Positions 9,251-18,632 are shown, numbered from the stretch's first letter. The stretch is 46,567 bases of DNA from Vibrio aestivus (GCA_003263845.1 JYJN01000001.1:1-46567), one strand, 5' to 3'. Translations and numbers: made by a program. Notes: generated from the sequence alone by a model not told the origin.

Positions 9251-9556
9251 GGCTTTGTTGCACAAATCGAGTGAACTAAATCAGAATCTCACGATCAGGG
9301 ACATTCATTCACTGATTTTGATTTCATGCCGAAGCCTCGTTACAAAACTACCAACTGGCGCAAGTACCACAACTCCTTTATCAAAAGGGGTTCACTCACG
9401 CTTCGAAATTATAACGCACAAGTTGGTGAGACTTACGCCATGATCAAAGCACTCAATATGCTAACAGGGATGGGTATGCCCGAAACTCAGTATATTGTTT
9501 AAAATGCGAACGATTTAGCTAGCGTTCGCTTTTTCGCTGAATTAGGCAACAAAGCC
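9251..9556 (+). mobile_element. internally deleted IS5-family (IS903-like) element
   Basis: Both ends are present: GGCTTTGTTGCA at the left and its inverted counterpart GGCAACAAAGCC at the right (11 of 12 bp match), typical of IS903-group termini. Only 306 bp lie between, against about 1 kb for a full element. No matching target duplication is seen in the flanking 9 bp (tctgttggg and tcctcctgt), so one flank may have been rearranged. As it keeps both ends, it could in principle be mobilised by a full-length relative. Confidence 0.85.
9326..9502 (+). pseudogene. IS5-family transposase, N- and C-termini fused by deletion
   Basis: An open frame of 58 codons joins the transposase N terminus (MPKPRYKTTNWRKYHNSF) directly to the C terminus (YNAQVGETYAMIKALN, then GMPETQY). 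The central catalytic DDE region is absent, so it cannot be active. The fusion is in frame, giving a small basic protein that may or may not be made. Confidence 0.8.
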
Positions 9557-9903
9557 TCCTCCTGTCTCCAACTGACTTGTGAGTTGGAGGGTAGTAAGGA
9601 TAAGCTTGAATTTTACAACGGTCGATTTTATACAAAGAGGTGAGGCTTTTTCTAGGGGGTTGTAGGCAACTGCATGCAAATGGCCGTTTTCTCAGACTGG
9701 AATAGCTTCTAGCTTGCTTCAACAAGTCATGAACTAAATCGAAAAAGTGTTTCTAATGTTGTTTGGACTCTAAATATACCTATAAGTATAGCAAAACTAG
9801 TCAAAAGCTTACCTAGGGCTTCAGTTGGGTTCGCTAACGACAAAAAGGGTTCAGTGAATAATTAAGCCTTTGACACTGTTACTTGGCAAGGCTTATTGCT
9901 GAC
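9557..9903. other. non-coding stretch beside the IS remnant
   Basis: No convincing gene. It contains one clear hairpin, CTCCAACT/AGTTGGAG with an 8-nt loop at 9566-9589, right next to the IS end. It may be the relic of a further mobile element; I could not identify it. Confidence 0.4.
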
Positions 9904-10158
9904 TCACACCGTACCTTTATTGTCAGAAATAACGCGTGCCATAAACTTTTCTCGCCTCAACTGAAGGATCTCTTCAATCAGGGACTCTTTGGCATCTAAC
10001 CCAAAGTGAGTGGTGTAGTTCTGAATTTTCTCAACATCACAAGGAGCCATTTTGTAAACATGGCGTTTAAGAGCGTTTTTGGCTTCGCTTTTGATTAAGC
10101 CTTGTTGCTGAAGTAATGATACGATTTTCTTGTCTATTGGGTTGGTTAGTTTAGCCAT
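9904..10158 (-). CDS. hypothetical small protein
   Basis: Unrecognised 84-residue soluble protein, basic at the N terminus (MAKLTNPIDKKIVSLLQQQG) with predicted helices and no signal or membrane segment. The ATG at 10158 is preferred over the TTG nine bases upstream. Codon use and composition look genuine. It lies between the IS remnant and the metal-regulated operon and is divergent from the latter; the Fur-like site at 10290 is about 130 bp upstream and could act on either direction. Function unknown. Confidence 0.6.
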   Translation of the reverse strand: MAKLTNPIDKKIVSLLQQQGLIKSEAKNALKRHVYKMAPCDVEKIQNYTTHFGLDAKESLIEEILQLRREKFMARVISDNKGTV

Positions 10159-10289
10159 AACTATCAATACAACTTCCAGTTACCCTTTTGGATGAATGAC
10201 TTTGTTCAATCACGTTAGGGTTAAGGTTTTAATTGGTGGCTAATTTAGAGCGCTCATGTTGAAGAAAAATGTCTAATTTATTGCAGTTG

Positions 10290-10308
10290 CATTTCAATAA
10301 TCATTATC
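10290..10308. promoter_or_regulatory. Fur-box-like site
   Basis: CATTTCAATAATCATTATC matches 14 of 19 positions of the classical Fur consensus (GATAATGATAATCATTATC), with the right half perfect. It lies about 210 bp upstream of the TonB-receptor start and about 130 bp upstream of the divergent small gene, so its target is uncertain. Confidence 0.5.
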
Positions 10309-10433
10309 AACATATCAGATTGATTAAGTGACTTGTTAAGTTAGTTGCTTTGTCTGTTTTAATGTTTGCCTTCCAATTGATTACTCAGATTTATTGTAGG
10401 ACCTGACCCCTCCGAATGCAGTTGATTTTCCCT

Positions 10434-10448
10434 TGTTATGTTATAACA
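10434..10448. promoter_or_regulatory. Zur-box-like operator 1
   Basis: TGTTATGTTATAACA has the hexamer dyad TGTTAT-N3-ATAACA, the core of the gamma-proteobacterial Zur motif (TGTTATANTATAACA); 13 of 15 positions agree. It is upstream of the TonB-receptor operon, where zinc-bound Zur would block transcription. Confidence 0.7.
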
Positions 10449-10463
10449 TACGCGCCGCCTAGT

Positions 10464-10478
10464 TGTTATAACATAACA
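10464..10478. promoter_or_regulatory. Zur-box-like operator 2
   Basis: TGTTATAACATAACA is the exact reverse complement of operator 1 and again fits TGTTAT-N3-ATAACA; the flank extends the match (ACATTT on the right). The two centres are 30 bp apart, about three helical turns, suiting cooperative binding on one DNA face. A candidate -10, TATAGG, lies at 10484. Confidence 0.75.
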
Positions 10479-10520
10479 TTTTGTATAGGTATCATTTAAA
10501 TCAACGTATTGTGGTAAATT

Positions 10521-12435
10521 ATGAATTGCTTTCGCTTAGCACCTTTGAGTGCATTTTTCCTCTGTTTTGGGGCTGTCTCTGCCTTTGCAAATGATGAAAC
10601 AGACGAGGTTATGGTTGTTACGGCAACCTCATATCAAACTCGAGCATCGGAAGCTCCTGCAAGTGTTTCAGTGATCACTGAAGAAGACCTTGCACTATTA
10701 CCATACAACAATCTTGCGGATGCGCTAGTGACCTCGTCCGGTGTGAATATTGCCGATCTAGGCCAAGGAAAAAAGGGCATTGAGATCCGTGGTATGGACG
10801 TATCACAAAGCTTGATTTTGATTGATGGCCGTCGTGTGAGCCGAGCATCAGATATGATGGGCCACTCGAACTTTGAACTGCAGAATATCCCAGTTTCCGA
10901 CATCGAGCGCATTGAAGTGATCAAAGGCCCGATGTCTGCCCTTTATGGTTCAGATGCGTTAGGTGGTGTGGTCAACGTTATTACTAAGCGTACAACTAAT
11001 GAATGGTCAGGCAGCGTCACCGGAGGCGGCGCAATGACTGTCGATGAAGATGGCAATGCCACCAATATTGAAGCTCGCGCATCTGGCGCATTGATTGACG
11101 ATAAGCTTTTAATGAAAGTGGCCGCTGGTCAGTCAGAGCAAGATCTCATTGAGAATCGCTATGCTCCGGGTGAAACCGATATTTCTGGCAACAAAAAACA
11201 CCTTCGTGGATGTCGCTCTAACTGGCATTATTTCCCCTCAGCAAGAGCTGGAAGTTGGCATGAAAGTGGGGCAAAGTGAATCTTGGTACGATACTGTCGA
11301 TAGAAGCTCAAACGTAGTTCGCAGCACGACTACTTACGATACGTTAGATTACTCTATTACGCACAGCGGTTTTTGGGATTTTGGTGATAGCCAAGTCAGA
11401 GCCTATGGTACTCGTGTATCTCAAACCAACGAGAAGAATATAGGGGAGCCAAATACTAATAACGATATTGATGAAGATATCGTTGATGGTTATCTGCAGT
11501 TCTATGCTCACGATGCACATCATATGACGGTGGGTGGTCAATGGAGCGAGCAGCGTCTAAAGAGTCCTGACTTGACCTCTGGCGGTGATGCTATTGATCA
11601 AACGGCTCTGTTTATTCAAGATGACATTGAACTTCGCCAAGATTTGTCACTTCTGTTAGGCCTTCGCTACGACAATCATTCTGAGTTCGGCAGCCACACC
11701 TCTCCACGTGCTTACGTTGTTTATACCCCAACGCAGAACTGGACGTTAAAAGGTGGCTACGGAGAAGGTTTTAAAGCGCCGACAATTAAAGAACTCGCAC
11801 CGGATTATTACAACAGTGTTCCGGGTCGCAGCTTTGATATTCGTGGTAATGCAGACCTAAAGCCAGAAGTGAACCAATCGTACGAAGTATCAGCTCAATA
11901 CATGGCTGAACGCTGGGATACGACGCTGACACTTTTCAATAATGATGTTAAGAACCTCATTGATTTAGCGTACGCCGATACACTCGATGGCCGCGAAATT
12001 CGTGAGTACGTTAATGTGGATGCTGCGAAGATCAAAGGTCTAGAATGGGCTGCAAATGTTACACTGACGGAAGCTTTGTTCTTGAACATGAACCTTACGC
12101 TACTGGATACTGAAGATAAGTCGACCGGTGAAGCATTAGAGAACAAACCCGATTCTCAGGCTTATGTTGCGCTAAATTGGCGAGCGACCGATGCGGTGAC
12201 AACCAAGGTTAGTATGCGTCACGTGGGTGATCAGAGCTACTCATCTCGTGGACAGTCTTTTGACTTACCGTCTTACCAGACCTACGATTTAGCAGCAAAC
12301 TACAAGCTAGCGAGTTTCGATGTTTCTGCGGGTGTTTCCAACCTATTTGACCTTTACCTAGAAGATGAGTCAAGCAACTTTAGTTATGCTATCCAGCCTC
12401 GTCAGGTTTACCTAAACGGCACCTACAGGTTCTAA
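10521..12435 (+). CDS. TonB-dependent outer-membrane receptor (metal/chelate uptake), frameshifted
   Basis: Outer-membrane gated barrel of about 638 residues. Signal peptide of about 23 residues (cleavage near AFA-NDE), TonB-box region DEVMVVTATSY, plug domain about residues 40-155 (IRGMDVSQSLILIDGRR; IERIEVIKGPMSALYGSDALGGVVNVIT), then a beta barrel ending in the canonical C-terminal Phe (YLNGTYRF). One frameshift near 11195-11205 beside an AAAAAA run: the first frame goes off after GNKK, the second continues T-F-V-D-V-A-L-T-G. It is the first gene of the operon, 3 bp from the CobN-like gene, downstream of two Zur-type boxes, so the ligand is probably a zinc (or other metal) chelate or metalloporphyrin. 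The cargo itself is inferred. Confidence 0.9.
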
Positions 12436-12438
12436 CCA

Positions 12439-15400
12439 ATGCGTCAGTTAATCTTAAAAGCAGTCAAGCTCATTGGCTGCTTTTTATTCTTGGTGCCACT
12501 GCAAGCGGTCGCTACAACGGTTGTGATGCTTCACACCGACTTTGTCCCACAAAGTAAAGTTGAGCGTTTGAAGCAGTACGCAGCCAATCAGCAGGTAGAA
12601 CTGGTGAGCATCACACCGGCTCAGTTTAATCCTGTACAGTTGGAAGGTGTCGATTTTCTCTTTGCTGATACTCCACGTATGCCTGACCGCCAGCGTTTGA
12701 CGGATGCCATTGCAGACATTCCACCTAAACTGGAGTGGGTGATGCTTGGAGGTGGGCCACCAACGGCAAGTGACCAGTTGGATCCTCAGTTGCATCGAAT
12801 GTTAATGGGCTATTTCCTCAATGGCACAGTGAATAACTACAACGCCTTTTTCCAAGCGATAGACCGCAAAGTTAAAGGACTCGCATTAAGTGAATTACCT
12901 CGCCCAGAACAGGTGCCCAGTTACGGTATCTACCTCAACGAAGAAGCTATTGTAGGCGTTAATGCTTACTTAAGCGCTGTGAGTCATTGTGATGACAAGC
13001 CCATCGTTGGATTTGTGACGGCACGTAATCAGATCATCAATCAAGAATTTGAGCCACTAGAGCATTTGATGCAAATGGCACAGGAGGCCAATGTGACTCC
13101 TGTAATTTACTACTTGGACGACGAATACGGGCTAGATTGGCCATGGCAAGATATTAGGCCATCGATACTGGTTAATATGACGCACTTGCAGCAGGGAGAG
13201 AAACGTAAGTCAGAGCTGGAAGCCTTGAATGTTCCTATGGTTCAAACCATTCATTACCGAGAAGGTAATATTGAGCACTGGCGGGAAAGTGATGTGGGTA
13301 TTGAGCAGCGAAGTGCGTCGGTGACATTGGCGACTACCGAAACATGGGGCTTAACGGACCCACTGATCATTTCGGCCGATATTGATGATGAGAAAGTGTT
13401 CATTTCTGAGCAAATGGACTTGTTGTTTGGAAGGGCACACTCTTATCATCGTTTAGCCACCAAGGCAGTAGAAGATAAATCTTTAGCGGTGATGTTTTGG
13501 AACGCGCCTGCGGGAGCTGAGAATATTTCAGCGTCGAACTTGAATGTGCCACGAAGCATTGCGAATATTGCCAACGGCTTACGAAATGAAGGCTTTGCGA
13601 TACCAGAAATCGAAGAGCTCGATATGATTGCTGATGCTAAAGAGCTGCTGTCCGGATACTACCAGCCCGAAACGCTACAAAGCTTGTATGAAGAGGGTTA
13701 TGCCGCGGCTTTGCCACTGCGTGATTACCTTAGATGGTATCGCAGTGTACCAACGGACACTCGCCATTTCGTTAATGGCTGGTGGGGTCATCCAATGCGC
13801 TATGAAGGTCTATTACAAATTGATGGTGAACCCGCCTTTGTCTTTCCAATTCTAAAGCGCGGGAACCTTTGGTTACTGCCGCAACCCCCTCGTTCGGGCA
13901 AAGTTGGTGATGCGATTCATGCGGTAAAAGAGCCACCCAATCATCTTTTCTTGGCTGTCTATCTTTGGCTTCAAATGAAGCACAAAAACAATGATCTAGA
14001 CGCCTTGGTGCATTTAGGTACTCATGGTTCACAAGAGTGGACGCCCGGCAAAGCTCGTGGCTTAGCACGGGAAGACTTCCCTTATTTAACACTGGGCGAT
14101 GTCCCTGTTTATTACCCATATATCCAGGACAATATTGCAGAAGCGATTCAGGCGAAGCGTAGAGGACGAGCGACAATTATTAGCCATCAGACGCCAACGT
14201 TTGGACCTGCGGGCCTATATGGCGAGTACGTTGAGCTCAATGCATTACTGGGCGACTATCAAAGTGCGCTGCCGGGTTCGGTAAAAGATGAGTTGCAACT
14301 GTCGTTAATCGGTAAGATTAAAGAATTGAACGTACTTGCGGATATGGGTCTTGAAGTTGCTGCGCTTGAAAATGATTTCGATGGCGTCCTTTATCAGTTG
14401 GAAGAGCATATTGATCGTTTAGCAGCCTCATCGGTGCCGCTAGGGCTGCATGTGTTTGGTCAAGCTAAGTCGGGTCAAGACGTTATCTATACGATCATGC
14501 AGCAGCAAGGTGATGCGTTAATCGGGCATTTTGTCGAAAAAGCCCTCGAATTTCTGGAAGCAGTTTGAAGGCAGTCTCGAAGCGTTAGTGGAAACCGAAC
14601 CTTACCAATGGATTGAATCTGTATTGGCGGGTGAGACTGACATTGAGGCAGAGCTTGCCGAGATCGCAGAATCAGTGAGGACATCTTATGCTTCCTTGTC
14701 TCAGCCTAACGAGCTTGAAGCTCTGATTAATGGCATGAACGGTGGCTTTATCAAAGCTGGAACAGGGGTGATCCGCTTCGTAACCCATCAACGACAAGCG
14801 GCACTAACTTGTTTGGTTTTGACCCTGCCAAGGTTCCAAGCTCTGCTGCCTACAATGCAGCTGAGCAGGAGCTGCAGAATCTGCTCGATGCGCACATGGC
14901 CGACAATGGTGAATACCCAGAAAAAATCGCCTTCTCTTTGTGGGCGGGTGAAACCCAACGCCATTTCGGCATGTTAGAAGCTCAAGTATTGCGTGCATTG
15001 GGTTTACAACCAGTTTGGGATCGAGGCGGTAACTTAGTTAAACTGGACATCATTCCTGAATCTGCACTTGGCCGAAGCCGAATTGATGTGGTGATTCAAG
15101 CTACGTCAGTCTATCGCGACCAGTTCGATGGTTTTATGTTGAAGTTAAGCGCCGCAATTGAAGAACTAGTTCAGTTGGATGATGGCAACGCATTGCAGAA
15201 AACAGCCAGCGTTTAAGTGAAGAACTCAGATCGCTTGGCTATAACGGCGATAGAGCGAATATGCTTTCTGCGCTTCGAATCTTTAGTAATGAGCCGGGTG
15301 ATTACGGAAGTGGCGTGAACGATTTAGCGATCCAATCGCAAGACTGGGATGACGATGACGCCTTAGGCGCGCAGTTCACCAATCGCCTTCAATATGCTTA

Positions 15401-16236
15401 CGGTACGGAAGTTTGGGGCGAAAAACTTGGCGATACCAACTTGTTTGAGTCTCAGTTGCATCGGTCGATGCAGCGGTCATGGCAAGGACGAGTCGCTTGC
15501 ATGGCTTCTTTCAACTGACCATCCATTCGAATACTTAGGCGGTTTGGCAGCAGCAGTGCGCCGAGCATCTGGCAGCGACCCATCTTTGTATGTCAATGAC
15601 TTAAGAGAGTCACAAGGCCGAACTGTCACAGCAGGTAAGTTCATTGCTGAAGAGCTTAATGCTCGCTATATGAATCCAATATGGATTGCCGCGATGCAAA
15701 GTGAAGGTTATGCGGGTGCGCTTAACATGTTGGATATCACTAACAACCTATTTGGTTGGCAAGTGACTGCGCCAGATACCGTGAGTGATTATCAATGGGA
15801 GGCATTGAGTGAAGTGTACATTGATGACAAGCACGACTTGGGTATCAACGAGTGGTTTGAGCAGCATCAACCCGCTGCGCAAATGCAGATTATTGAACGT
15901 ATGATGGAAGCGGTTCGCAAAGGGTATTGGAATGCCGACGAAGAAAGGCTAAAGGCTTTGCTGGAACGCCATGAAGAACTTAAGCCTTTGGTGGAGTACC
16001 ACCAAACTCATGAGGTGACTGAGCAGTTTATGGAACAAACTGCAATAGGATTTGGACTCGCAGGAAGCGTAGGGCAAGCATCAAATTCCCCGACGATTTC
16101 GGGCAATGTGATGCAAGAGATTCCAAGCTATGAAGCGCCATCTGTAAGCGAAAAACAGATGATGTTGTTGATTGCTTTGATTTTGGCTTGTATTGCTGCA
16201 GGGGCATTGCGCCAGCACCTAATTTATCGAGATTAA
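12439..16236 (+). CDS. exported, membrane-anchored CobN-like metal chelatase (HmuS-like), frameshifted
   Basis: Large subunit-type chelatase of about 1270 residues. Family motifs include HLGTHGSQEWTPGK, then FPYLTLGDVPVYYPYIQDN and GPAGLYGEYVELN, and a later Y-L-G-G-L-A-A-A-V-R-R block. Unlike cytosolic CobN of cobalamin synthesis, it begins with a signal peptide (MRQLILKAVKLIGCFLFLVP) and ends with a hydrophobic anchor (MMLLIALILACIAAGALRQ), so the catalytic body should lie in the periplasm. Frameshifts occur near 14550, 14775 (GGGG run), 15200 (AAAA run), 15455 and 15505; conceptual repair gives one continuous protein. No CobS or CobT partner is nearby. It resembles HmuS, the CobN homologue of Bacteroidota haem operons. 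Metal and tetrapyrrole are not deducible. Confidence 0.88.
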
Positions 16237-16240
16237 TAAA

Positions 16241-16717
16241 ATGAACCAACTAGAAACTCTTATTTATCAATTTGCCACACTGTTTATGCAGCCTGTCATG
16301 GCATTAGTTGTTGTGACGGTTGTCTACTCTTTGTATGCGCTAGGCCGTTTTGCGATGGAATTGTTGCAGCGCCAACGCCCTAACCATGAATCGGTTTTAC
16401 ATCGCTACGCCAAAGAGAAAAATGTCTACCAAAGTGAGCAACTTGAGCTTTGGATCATCAAGCAACTTGAACCGCTGCGCATTGTTAGCCGCTCTGGCCC
16501 AATGCTTGGTCTAGTAACCACAATGATTGCAATTGGCCCGGCATTGGTCGCAATGGGTGAAGGTGAAATCGATAAAGTTGCACAAGAAATGATAGTGGCA
16601 TTTTCCGCCTCTATTCTGGCATTGATTGCCGCGAGTATTACGTTCAGTATCATGACCGTCCGTCGTCGCTGGATGCTCGAAGACATGTGCGAGATTGAAG
16701 TAAAGGAGCAAAACTAG
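16241..16717 (+). CDS. MotA/TolQ/ExbB-family proton-channel protein
   Basis: Inner-membrane protein of 158 residues with three hydrophobic segments (about 15-37, 80-103 and 117-140) and the conserved cytoplasmic and TM pattern of ExbB/TolQ (SRSGPMLGLVTTMIAIGPAL; VAFSASILALIAASITFSIM). ExbB-type proteins form the pentameric motor that energises TonB-like partners. It begins 4 bp after the CobN-like stop and its stop overlaps the next start, so it is tightly coupled. It probably powers the receptor or the chelatase complex of this operon. Shorter than classical ExbB (about 220-240), as in other CobN-linked members. Confidence 0.88.
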   Translation: MNQLETLIYQFATLFMQPVMALVVVTVVYSLYALGRFAMELLQRQRPNHESVLHRYAKEKNVYQSEQLELWIIKQLEPLRIVSRSGPMLGLVTTMIAIGPALVAMGEGEIDKVAQEMIVAFSASILALIAASITFSIMTVRRRWMLEDMCEIEVKEQN

Positions 16718-17019
16718 TGCGCTTTCTTGAGTCTGATGATCAAGATGATCCGATTTTATCCGTCGTGAATATGGTGGACCTGTTTGCAGTGGTGATGGCA
16801 TTTTTGATGATTTTGAATGTCACAGGAAGCCAGTTGCCTGATAATTCAGTTCTGATTGAAAACCCGGGGCAAGAAAACATGAAGATCACCATCAAGGATG
16901 GAGAAACGCTTACGCGCTATGAAACGTCTGAGGAGATTGGTGAAGGGACGGGTAGCCTTGCTGGACAAACTTATATGCTCGATGATGGGCGTTTAATCTA
17001 TGTACCTGCTGACCAGTAG
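16717..17019 (+). CDS. DUF2149 family protein (ExbD-like partner)
   Basis: Protein of 100 residues with one N-terminal membrane helix (DPILSVVNMVDLFAVVMAFL) and a small, acidic periplasmic domain. The D-P-x-x-x-V-N-x-x-D-L start is typical of DUF2149, a family repeatedly found beside CobN and MotA/TolQ/ExbB genes. Topology equals ExbD/TolR (short cytoplasmic tail, helix with an Asp, periplasmic domain), so a stator-rod role with the preceding protein is inferred. The GTG start overlaps the upstream TAG by one base (TAGTG), with TAAAGGAG as ribosome site. Last gene of the operon. Confidence 0.82.
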   Translation: MRFLESDDQDDPILSVVNMVDLFAVVMAFLMILNVTGSQLPDNSVLIENPGQENMKITIKDGETLTRYETSEEIGEGTGSLAGQTYMLDDGRLIYVPADQ

Positions 17020-17045
17020 ATAGTAACCACACATGCCGATGAGCT

Positions 17046-17076
17046 AAAAAGGCTTAACGCTGGGTTAAGCCTTTTT
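17046..17076 (+). terminator. strong intrinsic terminator of the TonB/CobN operon
   Basis: A perfect 13-bp inverted repeat, AAAAAGGCTTAAC and GTTAAGCCTTTTT, with a 5-nt loop and T tract, 26 bp after the DUF2149 stop. Confidence 0.93.
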
Positions 17077-17238
17077 GTTTGTAACTAAGAAGCTGTCCTT
17101 AAAGTGTTCATCAACAATGAAAGCTCGACTTTGTGCTCACGTTGTTTGAGCCCCAACAGTGATATTGGGCTAAGGTTAGGCTCGAGCTCTTTTGTTTTTT
17201 AAACCGACGAATGACGGGTTGAAGTTGTCACTATAAGG

Positions 17239-17877
17239 TTACCGTCGGCCAAAAATAATGGTGGGTTTGTTTGGCAACCATTGTTCCGTTTGTTGCATAG
17301 TATGGCTAAACAGAGGGCTCTGGATATAGCGATTGAGCCAGCGTTGAAGTTCAACATAGCGACTTTGTCGAAACCAAGCTTTCTCCACTTTTGAAAACTT
17401 GCGGATGAGCGATACAAGTGCAATATCGATGAGGCGTTCTTGTTGCCCGTCGATGTAGTTGTACTTGCTAAGTTTCATCTCCAATGGGTTTAGTAATGCT
17501 TCGCAGCTTGCTCTTTGTTCGTCCAAAGTATTCTCATGATATCGTTTGGCTTGTTTATAGGCATCCAATGCGGGGACAAACTCAGCTTCGAATCGCGCTA
17601 TCTTGTCGAGCATATCAGGCAATTGCTGCTTATCTGGTAGAAGCTGGTGTGGGTCGTTTTGTGCCAGTGCCCAAAGCATGATGTCTAAACTCTCTTCAAT
17701 CACGACAGGATTTTCTTTGAAATGTTGGGGTAGCACTAAAATGGGTACTGTTCCTTTGGGGGAAGCATTCAACATTTCAGCGGGTTTGTTGTTGAGTTTA
17801 ATGGCTCTTAACTCGACCTGAATTTCAGCTTTGATGAGCGCCATACGCGCTCTCATTGCGTAGGGGCAATGCTGCAA
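17239..17877 (-). CDS. glutathione S-transferase-like protein
   Basis: Cytosolic two-domain GST-like protein of at least 212 residues: thioredoxin-fold N domain with the redox/GSH region LQHCPYAMRAR, the cis-Pro motif KGTVPILVL and the E-S-L-D segment, then a helical C domain. Homology-like sequence continues upstream of the TTG at 17877 (L-P-I-L-Y-S precedes it), yet no in-frame ATG or good ribosome site is visible before a stop, so the true start, probably near 17920, may be hidden by an indel. Substrate unknown. No clear operon partner. Confidence 0.8.
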   Translation of the reverse strand: MQHCPYAMRARMALIKAEIQVELRAIKLNNKPAEMLNASPKGTVPILVLPQHFKENPVVIEESLDIMLWALAQNDPHQLLPDKQQLPDMLDKIARFEAEFVPALDAYKQAKRYHENTLDEQRASCEALLNPLEMKLSKYNYIDGQQERLIDIALVSLIRKFSKVEKAWFRQSRYVELQRWLNRYIQSPLFSHTMQQTEQWLPNKPTIIFGRR

Positions 17878-18082
17878 GGAATAAAGAATGGGAAGTGCTG
17901 TAGCGTGGATAGAGCCACCTTTTCTTATTTGAGCTGAGTACCTTTAGTATAACCAATGGCTCCGCTTTTCATAAATCTCCCAAACTTACACTGATGTCGT
18001 GTAATGGCAATTTTTTACTAAAGAGCTGAGCTACTATTTCCTCGTCAGCTAATAAGAACACTTTCTAAAGAGGAAATGTAAT

Positions 18083-18577
18083 ATGAGTAAACAAGCGCCA
18101 ATCTACGGTTTTAACACTAACCAACGTCTGTTTGTGGGATACACACTTGCGATTTTGGTGGACCTAGTGGTTTTAAACCTATTCAACGAATATTGGACGT
18201 TTGTAAGCTTCTCTTCTTTCTCAGTATCACTGGCGGCGGCTGTGTTGATGCAAGTGCTACTAAAAGCTTCTATTAAGGCAGAACACCGAGTTGCGGCCTA
18301 TTTTATGGCGAAAGAAGGCGTTTGGCCGAAAGTGATGCGCGGTGTATCAAGCTATATCATCTTGGTAGGTTCGAAGTTCTTAATTCTCGAAGTGCTAAAC
18401 GTGGTGTTTGGTGACAAAATTCAGTTCACTGGTCCTTGGAATGGTGTGATTGCGTTCATTGCTGTAGTGTTTGCCATCCTAGTTGCCGAGAAGATTGTTG
18501 CTAAGATTTACTTCAGCCTTAATGATTCTGTACTCCATTCAGAAAAAACCTCTGGATTAGAAAGTAAGGCGGCATAA
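18083..18577 (+). CDS. conserved multi-pass membrane protein, function unknown
   Basis: Inner-membrane protein of 164 residues with about four hydrophobic segments (about 18-36, 43-60, 88-108 and 120-142). The start ATG follows AGAGGAAATGTAAT, a good ribosome site. I do not recognise a characterised family; similar uncharacterised proteins seem usual in Vibrio. Single-gene unit followed by a strong terminator. Confidence 0.85.
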   Translation: MSKQAPIYGFNTNQRLFVGYTLAILVDLVVLNLFNEYWTFVSFSSFSVSLAAAVLMQVLLKASIKAEHRVAAYFMAKEGVWPKVMRGVSSYIILVGSKFLILEVLNVVFGDKIQFTGPWNGVIAFIAVVFAILVAEKIVAKIYFSLNDSVLHSEKTSGLESKAA

Positions 18578-18597
18578 CCTAACCCAAACTGCTAACG

Positions 18598-18632
18598 ACA
18601 AAGACCGGAGCTTAATAAGCTCCGGTCTTTGT
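18598..18632. terminator. bidirectional intrinsic terminator
   Basis: A 17-bp perfect inverted repeat centred on CTTAATAAG (ACAAAGACCGGAGCTTA and its complement) between convergent genes, followed by TTGT on the plus strand. Confidence 0.88.

Noticed and set aside
9519..9725. 68-codon minus-strand frame over the IS end
   Set aside because: It spans the IS terminus and a hairpin, with no ribosome site or recognisable sequence.
14531..14977. Separate small genes within the cobN-like region
   Set aside because: The fragments are consecutive pieces of one chelatase in shifted frames.
12439..16236. CobN-like gene as a cobalamin-synthesis enzyme
   Set aside because: Signal peptide, membrane anchor, absence of CobS/CobT or any cob genes, and partner genes for outer-membrane uptake point elsewhere.
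17080..17238. Possible small RNA (pairing GAGCC...GGCTC)
   Set aside because: Stems are short and bulged, and no promoter or terminator frames them.
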